Below, piece by piece: positions 57,504-64,000 of a DNA stretch of 64,000 nucleotides. Below the pieces are notes generated by a model. It made no database searches. It had not been told where the DNA came from and saw nothing but the letters and a program-made list of their open reading frames with translations. The DNA is from Allocatelliglobosispora scoriae (GTDB lineage: Bacteria; Actinomycetota; Actinomycetes; Mycobacteriales; Micromonosporaceae), in contig NZ_JACHMN010000002.1 of the NCBI RefSeq assembly GCF_014204945.1, positions 248,001-312,000 of the forward strand, written 5' to 3'. Each line of letters begins with the position of its first letter. Positions within the stretch are counted from its first letter, which is position 1. Position numbers and translations under genes: made by a program.

Positions 57504-59021
57504 TCACGGGCAGGTGGTGTTCCCGGGCAGCGTGCCGTCGAACAGGTAGGCGTTCGCCTTCTGCTGCACGCACTCCGCACCCGACAGGTAGGCGCCGTGG
57601 TAGGGGCCGTCGTTGGTGATGAGCTGCGCGTTGCCGAGCTGCTTGACCAGCGCCGGCGACCACGCGTAAGGCGTCGCCGGGTCGCCCGTCGATCCGGCGA
57701 CGACGATGGTCGTGGCGCTGGTGGGCGCCGAGACGTCCTTGGCGGCGTTGTCGCCGGCGTAGGGCCAGTCCAGGCAGCGCAGACCGTCCCAGGCCTGCCC
57801 CGCGCCGAAGATCGGTGCGGCGGCGGTGAACTCGCCCACGAACCCCTTCACCTGGTCGACGGAGTAGTGCGTGGTGTCGTCGGCGCAGCGGATGGCCCGG
57901 TTGGCCTCGTCGGTGTTCTCGAACGTGCCGTCGGCCTGCCGCCCGGTCGCGGCGTCTGCCATGGCGATGAGCCCGGTGGCGTCGCCCTTCATCCCGGCCG
58001 CGAGCGCGGCGGTGACCTGGGGCCGCTGGGAGGCCGCACCGACCGCCGAGCCGAGGCCGAGCAGGAACATCTCCTGGGACAGGGTGCGCTTTCCGGCCAC
58101 GAGCGGTGTGGCGTCGAGCTGCTGCGAGAACTGCGCGATCCTGGCCCGCAGGGCGTCGGTGGTGGTGCCGAACGCGGTCAGCGGGCACGTGCCGCCCTGC
58201 TTGGCGCAGTCGGCCAGCAGCGCGGTGAGGTTGGCATCCTGCGCCTTGGCCTGCTCCAGGTCCAGGTCCTTCTGGCTCAGCGTCGGGTCGACGGCGGAGT
58301 CGAGGAACATGCGCCCGACCCGGTCGGGGAACTGGTTGGCGTAGTCGGCGCCCAGCCAGGTCCCGTAGGAGACGCCGAAGAAGTTGAGCTTGTCGTCGCC
58401 GACGGCCTGCCGGATCACGTCGAGGTCCTTCGCCGCGGAGGCGGTGCCGACGTAGGGCAGGATCTTGCCCGAGTTGGTCTGGCAGCCCTTCGTGTAGGCG
58501 CGTTGACCGGCGGCGAACGCCTGGATCTGCGCGTCGGTGGAGGGTGTGTGGTCCAGTCGGAGGAAGGCTTCGTCACCGGCGTTGTCCAGGCACGCGACCG
58601 GGCTGCTCTGGCCGACCCCGCGCGGGTCGAAGGAGACCAGGTCGTAGCGGCTCTGCAGGGTGTCGACACTGCCGAGGAGCCATCGGTTCAGCAGCGTCTG
58701 TACACCGGTGCCGCCGGGACCGCCGAAGTTGAACACGAGCGACCCGAGCCGGTTCCCGGCCGCCTTCACCCGGACCATGCCGAGCGCGATCCGCTCGCCG
58801 GACGGGTTGGCGTAGTCGAGCGGGACCGCCAGCGCACCGCACTCCACCTGCGCAAACCGGGCCTTGCACTGGTCCGGAACGGTCGCCTGACAGGGCTGCC
58901 AGGCGACCGCCGGGGCTGCTGACGGGCTCGGCGAGGCGGTCGGCGCGAGTGTCTGCCCGCACGCGGTGGCGGCCACGACGACCAGCACGCTCGCGGCGAG
59001 GCCCAGGGAACGTGCTCTCAT
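57504..59021 (-). CDS. Alpha/beta-hydrolase lipoprotein, tripeptidyl aminopeptidase (SlpD/TAP-like)
   Basis: 505 residues. Lipobox VAATAC with Cys21. Oxyanion strand NFGGPGGTG at 98-106 is typical of the proline iminopeptidase/TAP clan. The nucleophile is Ser218 in FFGVSYGTWLG, Asp is in VVAGSTGDPATPY, and His is in NDGPYHGAYL. Several cysteines (CQAT, DQCK, ECGA, ACLD, GCQT, KGGTC, RCAD, RCLDW, ECVQ, TTCP) point to disulfides outside the membrane. Related Streptomyces enzymes release tripeptides from secreted proteins. A TAP-like C-terminal region ends near the TTCP tail. Confidence 0.92.
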   Translation of the reverse strand: MRARSLGLAASVLVVVAATACGQTLAPTASPSPSAAPAVAWQPCQATVPDQCKARFAQVECGALAVPLDYANPSGERIALGMVRVKAAGNRLGSLVFNFGGPGGTGVQTLLNRWLLGSVDTLQSRYDLVSFDPRGVGQSSPVACLDNAGDEAFLRLDHTPSTDAQIQAFAAGQRAYTKGCQTNSGKILPYVGTASAAKDLDVIRQAVGDDKLNFFGVSYGTWLGADYANQFPDRVGRMFLDSAVDPTLSQKDLDLEQAKAQDANLTALLADCAKQGGTCPLTAFGTTTDALRARIAQFSQQLDATPLVAGKRTLSQEMFLLGLGSAVGAASQRPQVTAALAAGMKGDATGLIAMADAATGRQADGTFENTDEANRAIRCADDTTHYSVDQVKGFVGEFTAAAPIFGAGQAWDGLRCLDWPYAGDNAAKDVSAPTSATTIVVAGSTGDPATPYAWSPALVKQLGNAQLITNDGPYHGAYLSGAECVQQKANAYLFDGTLPGNTTCP

Positions 59022-59083
59022 ACGAAAACACTAGGGGCGGATAGTCCACCCATGGCTCATATGCGATAAATACCGGAAACCGG

Positions 59084-60343
59084 TCACGGCCGGGCGACGG
59101 TGACGACGGTGCCCTCCCGCCGGGCGCGCTCCGCGGCGAAGGTCGCCAGGTGCGAGTTGAGGGTCTGCTCCGGCCCCGACAGGATGCCGCTCCGGTCGCC
59201 GGTCGCGACGGCGGCGGTAAACGCCTCCATCAGCCCGGCGTCGCCGCCGCCGTGCCCGCCCGCGGCGTCCGCACCACCGGCGGCTGCCGCGTCGTGGCTG
59301 GTCGCGGTGCCGGTGACGAAGTCGTGCACGGTCACGGCCGGGCCGTCGCAGACCAGCTCGCCGCGCGTACCGAAGATCCGGGTACGCCGGTGGCCGCCGG
59401 TGTTGAACGCGTTCATGGTGAACGCAGCGCTGACCCCGCCGTCGAACTCGATCGCCACCACCTGGTGGTCGACGACGTCGTTGTCGCAGGCGTAGACGCA
59501 GCGCCCGTAGGGCCCCTCCCGCAGTGCGGCGGTCAGCGCCTCCTCGGTGAAGACGGGTGTGACCACCGACAGCGGCCAGGCATGCTCACCTCGGGCGAGC
59601 TGGTCGAGGTAGAGCCGCGGAGCCGAGTACGGACAGTCGGGCTCGACGGCACACTCCAGGCACCGGTCGGCGGCCCCGGCCGGGCGGTTCTCCGGACGGA
59701 AATGGCGCAGCCCGCCGAAGCTGGACACCCGGGCGATGTCGCGGCCCACCACGTGCTGCAGCCAGTCGATGTCGTGGCAGGACTTGGCGAGCAGCATGAA
59801 GCTGGACAGGTCCTCGCGCCGCCAGTTGCCGCGCACGAACGAGTGGGCCTGGTGCCAGAACCCGACCGGCTCATGGTGCTGCACCGACACCACCTCCCCG
59901 ATCGCCCCGCCGTCGATGAGCTGCTTGACCAGCCGGGTGTAGGGGGCGTAGCGCAGCACGTGGCAGACGGCGAGCATGACGCCGGCCTCGTGCACCGCGT
60001 CGACGATGCGCACGCACTCCTCGGGGGTCGGCGCGAGCGGCTTCTCCAGCATGATGTGCAGCCCGCGCCGGGCGGCGGCGACGGCCGGGTCGGCGTGCCC
60101 GGTGTCCTGGGTGGTGATGACGACCGCGTCGACGCCGAGGCCGGGATCGGCGAGCAGCTCGGCCCAGCCCGGGTGGCGCCCGGCTTCGGGGATGCCGTGC
60201 GCCGCCGCGAGCCGCTCGCGGCGGTCCGGGTCGGGTTCGGCGACGGCGACGATCCGGGCCCGGTCGGGGTGGGCCAGCGCCCACCGGGCGTAGGAGGTGC
60301 CGCGGTCACCGGCACCGATCAGCGCGAGTCGCACAGGGTCCAT
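59084..60343 (-). CDS. Gfo/Idh/MocA family oxidoreductase
   Basis: 419 residues from ATG 60343 (AAGGAG 7 nt upstream). NAD(P)-binding ALIGAGDRGTSYA at 7-19, the EKPLAPTPEE motif at about 102 with catalytic Lys, and the substrate loop SCHDIDWLQHVVGRDI whose HD-type acid/base is seen in glycosidase- and dehydrogenase-like members. A Cys cluster CLECAVEPDCPY suggests a small metal or structural site. The family oxidises sugars and inositols. The next gene downstream is not co-directional (a terminator and TAP lipoprotein follow), while the DUF4832 carbohydrate-binding protein is immediately upstream, hinting at a sugar-related role. Confidence 0.9.
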   Translation of the reverse strand: MDPVRLALIGAGDRGTSYARWALAHPDRARIVAVAEPDPDRRERLAAAHGIPEAGRHPGWAELLADPGLGVDAVVITTQDTGHADPAVAAARRGLHIMLEKPLAPTPEECVRIVDAVHEAGVMLAVCHVLRYAPYTRLVKQLIDGGAIGEVVSVQHHEPVGFWHQAHSFVRGNWRREDLSSFMLLAKSCHDIDWLQHVVGRDIARVSSFGGLRHFRPENRPAGAADRCLECAVEPDCPYSAPRLYLDQLARGEHAWPLSVVTPVFTEEALTAALREGPYGRCVYACDNDVVDHQVVAIEFDGGVSAAFTMNAFNTGGHRRTRIFGTRGELVCDGPAVTVHDFVTGTATSHDAAAAGGADAAGGHGGGDAGLMEAFTAAVATGDRSGILSGPEQTLNSHLATFAAERARREGTVVTVARP

Positions 60344-60416
60344 GGTCGTCGTTCTCCTTGTCGGTGGTCGGGGCCGGCCGGGCCGCCGGGGCGGTGGCCT
60401 GCCTCGTTGGAGCAGG

Positions 60417-60449
60417 CCAGGTGCCCCGAGTATGTCCCGGGACACCTGG
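60417..60449 (-). terminator. Hairpin after the first DUF4832 gene
   Basis: CCAGGTGCCCCG (60417-60428) and CGGGACACCTGG (60438-60449) pair with one mismatch around a 9-nt loop, starting 10 nt after the stop (minus strand). Confidence 0.65.
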
Positions 60450-60459
60450 CGGTGGGTAC

Positions 60460-61418
60460 CTACTGGAAGGTGATGTGGTCGATCGTGACGGTGGAGCTGC
60501 CGCCGTACCAGAAGCCCATGGCGAGCTGGGACGGCGAGTTGCGGTTGATGCCGTTGGCGGCCATCGGGATCCGGATGTCCTGATAGGACGTGGTGACGAC
60601 GGGGTGTGCCCCGCCGTCGAGGGTGAAGTCGGCGAAGAGCTTCGTCGACCCGCCGAGCCCGAGGTTGAAGTGGGCCTGCTCGCCCCCGGCCGCGCCCTTG
60701 ATCCGCACCACGACATAGGTGTACGCGGACAGGTCGACGCCGATGTCGGAGCCGAACCAGCCGCACGCGTTGTAGCGCAGGCTCAACACCCCGCCGGTCA
60801 CGACACCGGAACCGCCGCCGTCGAGGAAGCAGTTCCCGCCGGTCCACCTGCCGAGGTCGTTCTGCGACGCGGCCGGATAGGCCGGGGTGCCGTCGAAGTC
60901 GTCCAGCACCAGCCCGGTCGGCGCCGGGGGTGTCGCGTCGGTGGTGACCGTGACCGTGTTGCTCGCCGCGGAGCGGTTGCCCGCCGCGTCCCGGGCCTTG
61001 ACCGTGTAGGTATACGCGGTCGACGGCGACCGGCCGGTGTCGGTGAACGAGGTCCCGGTCGGCGACCCGACCAGCGTCGATCCGCGGAACACCTCGTACC
61101 CGGTGACGCCGACGTTGTCCGTCGAGCCGGTCCAGGACAGGGTCACCGTCGTGTCGGTGCGGCCGGTCGACGACAGGGTCGGTGTGCTCGGCGGAGTGCA
61201 GTCACCCGAGCAGCCGGTCGTCGTCGCAGGCACCGTCGCCGATGGCCCGGACACGTTGCCCGCGGCGTCGACGGCGCGGACCGAATACTGGTAGGTCTGG
61301 CCGGGGGCGCGGCCGGTGTCGGTGAACGAGGTGCCCGTGGGCGACGCGGTGAGGACGCCGTCCCGCCACACCTGGTAGCCGGTGACACCGACGTTGTCGG
61401 TGGCCGCCGCCCACGACA
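60460..61418 (-). repeat. Long direct repeat, copy A (FN3-CBM coding segment)
   Basis: This segment aligns without gaps to 63042-64000. Stretches of more than 150 bp in the final module are identical, while the FN3 part has scattered differences. The two copies lie 2582 bp apart in tandem genes. Confidence 0.85.
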
Positions 61419-62976
61419 GCGACACGCTGGTGTTCGTCACCCCCGACACGGCGAGCCCGGACGGGACCGACGGCGGGGTGCAGTCCCCGGTGCAGGTGCC
61501 GACGGTGATCGCGGAGGCGAGGACGTTGTAGCCCTTGGCGGCGTCCCAGATGCCGGTGTTGGCGAGGCGGATGGCGTAATCCGGTCGCGACTGCAGCCCG
61601 GCGGCCGGGTCCGGCAGCCACAGCGCCAGCCGGTAGGTCCCGGCCACCGCCGCGGCGGGCACGGTGACGCCGGTGGTGACGGTGCTCGGCCCGGCGAGCC
61701 AGTTCCGGGCGTCGACGGCGCTCAGCGGCAGGTTGTAGCGCTGGGTGCCGTTGTCCAGGACCAGGTAGGCGGTCCTGGGTTTGATCAGGCCGGACCAGCC
61801 GTCGTTGCTGAGGTGCGCGGTGAGGCCGAGGGTCGTGCCGGGGGTGACGCTGGTGGGGAAGGTGGCGTCGAGCAGCCGCAATCGATAGCCGAGCTTGCGT
61901 TTGATCCGGGTGAAGCAGGTCTCGGCCGGATCGTTGCCGCCGGCCGCCAGGTTGGCCGCCTTCCACTTGTCGGTGTTGACGGCGGCGTAGTCCTCGTTGA
62001 TCTCGGTGAAGTTGAGCTTCTGCATCTCGGTCTGCGCGTTGACGCAGGCGGCGTCGTTGTATCCGTCGGCGCCGCAGGTCTCGCCGCCGACCATCTTGTT
62101 CTGCCCGGTCGAGGTGGCGAGGTCGTACATCCACTGCTTCTTCTGCTCGATGTAGTACCAGCCCATCCAGGACGGGTTGTCGTAGGTGCCCATGTCGTTG
62201 AGGTCGGCGAGGAAGCAGTCGTTGTGGAAGCCGATCCGGTCCTTCTGCGCCTGGGTCAGCGTGCAGCCCTCGGGTACGACGCAGCTGGTCGGATCGGTCA
62301 CCTCCTTGATGTAGATCGGGTACCGCATGACCAGCGGGATCGTGGCCGGGGTGGTGTCGGCGATCTTCTTCACGATCCGGTAGCGGGCGGGCGCCTCCTC
62401 GACCGAGGACGGGTTGGTGAGGCCGCCGGTGTGCCACTCGCCCCAGGCGCCGAGGTAGCCGGTCTCCAGGTGCAGCACGACATCGGCGTTGGCGGTGACG
62501 ACGGCGTTGATCTGCGTGATGTGGGCGAGGATCTGCGACTCGGCGACGGTGGCGTAACCGTCCCAGGTATAGGCGGGACGCAGGACGATCTTCATCCCGG
62601 CGGTGCGGACCGCCGCGAGACCGGAGGCGAGGTTGTCCAGCAGCGCCTGCGGCAGAGCCTGGGTCTTGTACTTGTCGAGGTGCACGTAGCTGTGGATCAG
62701 GGTGTTCTTGCCGGCCTTGGCCCGGGCGAAGGTCCGGTCGAGCAGATCGGGGTTGAAGCCGGGGATGGTGGCGGCGTTGACGTAGTCGTTGACGGCCGGA
62801 TCGTTGATGATCTCGTAGCGGTTGTGGTAGCCGCGCTCCGGGTTGGCGAACGCGGTGGTCAGATCGGCCGGGTAGGTGACGGTGGCGGCCTGCGCGGGCG
62901 CGGCGCCGACCGCCACCGCCCCGAGCCCGGCCAGCAGCGCCGTGACGGCGAGCAGCCGCAGGGAACGAGTGGACAT
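60460..62976 (-). CDS. Secreted DUF4874/DUF4832 protein with two FN3 domains and a C-terminal carbohydrate-binding-like module
   Basis: 838 residues from ATG 62976 (GAGGAAGG upstream). Signal peptide MSTRSLRLLAVTALLAGLGA, cleavage near AQA-AT. The N-terminal ~330 residues are DUF4874 then DUF4832, a putative TIM-barrel hydrolase with FANPERGYHNRYE, LHLETGYLGAWGEWHTGG and NDCFLADLNDMGT. A beta domain follows to ~500, then FN3 modules at about 510-600 and 605-695. A last module of ~135 residues contains FNLGLGGSTKLFADFTLDGG and NSPSQLAMGFWYGG. It is probably a polysaccharide-active protein; the activity is not shown. The last ~960 bp are nearly repeated at 63042-64000. Confidence 0.88.
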   Translation of the reverse strand: MSTRSLRLLAVTALLAGLGAVAVGAAPAQAATVTYPADLTTAFANPERGYHNRYEIINDPAVNDYVNAATIPGFNPDLLDRTFARAKAGKNTLIHSYVHLDKYKTQALPQALLDNLASGLAAVRTAGMKIVLRPAYTWDGYATVAESQILAHITQINAVVTANADVVLHLETGYLGAWGEWHTGGLTNPSSVEEAPARYRIVKKIADTTPATIPLVMRYPIYIKEVTDPTSCVVPEGCTLTQAQKDRIGFHNDCFLADLNDMGTYDNPSWMGWYYIEQKKQWMYDLATSTGQNKMVGGETCGADGYNDAACVNAQTEMQKLNFTEINEDYAAVNTDKWKAANLAAGGNDPAETCFTRIKRKLGYRLRLLDATFPTSVTPGTTLGLTAHLSNDGWSGLIKPRTAYLVLDNGTQRYNLPLSAVDARNWLAGPSTVTTGVTVPAAAVAGTYRLALWLPDPAAGLQSRPDYAIRLANTGIWDAAKGYNVLASAITVGTCTGDCTPPSVPSGLAVSGVTNTSVSLSWAAATDNVGVTGYQVWRDGVLTASPTGTSFTDTGRAPGQTYQYSVRAVDAAGNVSGPSATVPATTTGCSGDCTPPSTPTLSSTGRTDTTVTLSWTGSTDNVGVTGYEVFRGSTLVGSPTGTSFTDTGRSPSTAYTYTVKARDAAGNRSAASNTVTVTTDATPPAPTGLVLDDFDGTPAYPAASQNDLGRWTGGNCFLDGGGSGVVTGGVLSLRYNACGWFGSDIGVDLSAYTYVVVRIKGAAGGEQAHFNLGLGGSTKLFADFTLDGGAHPVVTTSYQDIRIPMAANGINRNSPSQLAMGFWYGGSSTVTIDHITFQ

Positions 62977-63001
62977 GGTGCCTTCCTCAAGGGGGACGAG
63001 A

Positions 63002-63036
63002 GGCCGCCTGGCCGCGATGATCGCGACCAGGCGGCC
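63002..63036 (-). terminator. Hairpin after the second DUF4832-like gene
   Basis: GGCCGCCTGGCCGCGA (63002-63017) and TCGCGACCAGGCGGCC (63021-63036) pair with one mismatch around a 3-nt loop, 5 nt past the stop (minus strand). Confidence 0.75.
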
Positions 63037-63041
63037 GACTG

Positions 63042-64000
63042 CTACTGGAAGGTGATGTGGTCGATCGAGATGGTGGAGCTGCCGCCGTACCAGAAGCCCA
63101 TGGCGAGCTGGGACGGCGAGTTGCGGTTGATGCCGTTGGCGGCCATCGGGATCCGGATGTCCTGATAGGACGTGGTGACGACGGGGTGTGCCCCGCCGTC
63201 GAGGGTGAAGTCGGCGAAGAGCTTCGTCGACCCGCCCAGACCGAGGTTGAAGTGGGCCTGCTCGCCGCCCGCAGCTCCCTTGATCCGCACCACCAGGTGG
63301 GTATAGGAGCTCAGGTCGACCCCCACGTCGGAGCCGAACCAGCCGCACGCGTTGTAGCGCAGGCTCAACGCACCTCCGGTCACCGCGCCGGAACCGCCGC
63401 CGTCGAGGAAGCAGTTCCCGCCGGTCCACTTGCCCAGATCGTTCAGGTTCGCGGATGGATAGGCCGGAGTGCCGTCGAAGTTGTCCAGCACCAGGCCGGT
63501 CGGCGGCGGCGGTGTGGCGGCCGTCGTCACCGTGACCGTGTTGCTCGCCGCCGACCGGTTGCCGGCCGCGTCGCGGGCCTTGACCGTGTAGGAGTAGGCG
63601 GTCGACGCCGTCAGCCCGGTGTCGGTGAACGAGGTCCCGGACGGCGAGCCGACCAGCGTCGATCCGCGGAACACCTCATAACCCGTGACGCCCACGTTGT
63701 CCGTCGAGCCGGTGAAGGACAGCGACACGGTGGTGTCGGTCTTCGCCGCGGACGACAGCGTCGGCGCGGTGGGTGCCGTGCAGTCCACGGAGCAGCCGGT
63801 CGTCGTCGCCGACACCGTCGCCGAGGATCCCGAGACGTTGCCCGCGGCGTCGACGGCACGGACCGAATACTGGTAGGTCTGCCCCGGCGACCGGCCGGAG
63901 TCCGTGAACGACGTGCCGGTGGGCGAACCGGCGAGCACGCCGTCGCGCCACACCTGGTAGCCGGTCACACCGACGTTGTCCGAGGCGGCCGACCACGACA
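63042..64000 (-). CDS. FN3/carbohydrate-binding module protein, paralogue of the 60460 gene (5'-truncated by the window edge)
   Basis: Only the last 319 codons lie inside the window; the frame is open to position 64000 and the start is outside. The visible part holds one nearly complete FN3 module, a full second FN3, and the same ~135-residue C-terminal module as its neighbour (FNLGLGGSTKLFADFTLDGG). The two proteins differ mainly in the FN3 region. Its catalytic domain, if present, is to the right of the window. The 65-bp gap to the next gene and the terminator suggest separate transcripts. Confidence 0.85.
   Translation of the reverse strand, partial: SWSAASDNVGVTGYQVWRDGVLAGSPTGTSFTDSGRSPGQTYQYSVRAVDAAGNVSGSSATVSATTTGCSVDCTAPTAPTLSSAAKTDTTVSLSFTGSTDNVGVTGYEVFRGSTLVGSPSGTSFTDTGLTASTAYSYTVKARDAAGNRSAASNTVTVTTAATPPPPTGLVLDNFDGTPAYPSANLNDLGKWTGGNCFLDGGGSGAVTGGALSLRYNACGWFGSDVGVDLSSYTHLVVRIKGAAGGEQAHFNLGLGGSTKLFADFTLDGGAHPVVTTSYQDIRIPMAANGINRNSPSQLAMGFWYGGSSTISIDHITFQ
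63042..64000 (-). repeat. Long direct repeat, copy B (FN3-CBM coding segment)
   Basis: Partner of 60460-61418. Near-identical DNA in the last module of both genes, beyond what protein selection needs, points to recent duplication or gene conversion. Confidence 0.85.

Noticed and set aside
60358-63165. A 935-codon plus-strand frame opposite the DUF4832 gene
   Set aside because: Antisense shadow; its apparent repeats only mirror the FN3-CBM duplication on the real strand.
1-64000. CRISPR array, restriction-modification, BREX, CBASS or other known defence operon
   Set aside because: No regularly spaced repeats and no defence nuclease, methylase-specificity or cyclase genes were found; the TnpB relic and the recombinase are mobile-element parts.

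Overview
The window comes from a high-GC Gram-positive chromosome. GTG starts, 4-nt ATGA/GTGA gene overlaps, ECF sigma/anti-sigma pairs, class F sortase, many secreted proteins with AxA-type signal peptides and a histidine-kinase/NarL pair all point to an actinomycete. Micromonosporaceae-like is my inference. No rRNA, CRISPR array or replication origin was seen; there is one tRNA gene.

Left part, 1-21.1 kb. This is a transport and redox block that looks acquired and partly decayed. From the left: an ABC-2 exporter (permease cut by the window edge), an ArsB/NhaD-type permease translationally coupled to a CBS-domain protein, a DUF389 membrane protein, an APC-type permease, a secreted esterase, a Na+/Ca2+ exchanger-family protein, an orphan Rieske ferredoxin/reductase pair, and a methyltransferase - molybdopterin oxidoreductase - small membrane protein operon. 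Relics follow: the tail of an AMP-dependent ligase and the C-terminal half of a second DUF389 protein. Then come two secreted proteins, a membrane protein divergent from a histidine kinase/response regulator pair, a frameshifted TnpB remnant, and a serine recombinase that ends inside the terminator of a tRNA-Leu(GAG) gene. That last arrangement suggests an integrated element ending at the tRNA. The leaders of the exchanger gene and of the CBS-ArsB operon share a near-identical structured motif that I do not recognise. It is the best candidate here for a new regulatory element.

Right part, 21.2-64 kb. This is an ordinary but strikingly secretome-rich chromosome segment. It encodes exported or lipid-anchored proteins of unknown role, an SGNH hydrolase, a DUF4397 protein with its class F sortase beside a SigK/RskA-like sigma/anti-sigma pair, and a 1206-residue LamG protein. 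It continues with an S15-type X-Pro peptidase, a pectinesterase behind a LacI-type operator, a C39-like peptidase, an M43 metalloprotease, a frameshifted GH18 chitinase, and a tripeptidyl-peptidase-like lipoprotein. At the right edge are two tandem DUF4832/FN3/carbohydrate-binding paralogues, the second running off the window. Between them lie regulators (TetR, STAS, two more ECF sigma factors), a dehydropantoate-reductase-like enzyme, GNATs, an MFS exporter, a glutamine amidotransferase, and a glycosyltransferase followed by a 52-residue protein that is almost only an LPXTG sorting signal.

Cooperation visible in the sequence: SigK/RskA sits beside a sortase and its likely substrate. An ECF41/SigJ factor faces a DoxX gene through two matched promoters (TGTCACA-N16-TGTC). 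The secreted peptidases and carbohydrases fit a saprophytic soil lifestyle.
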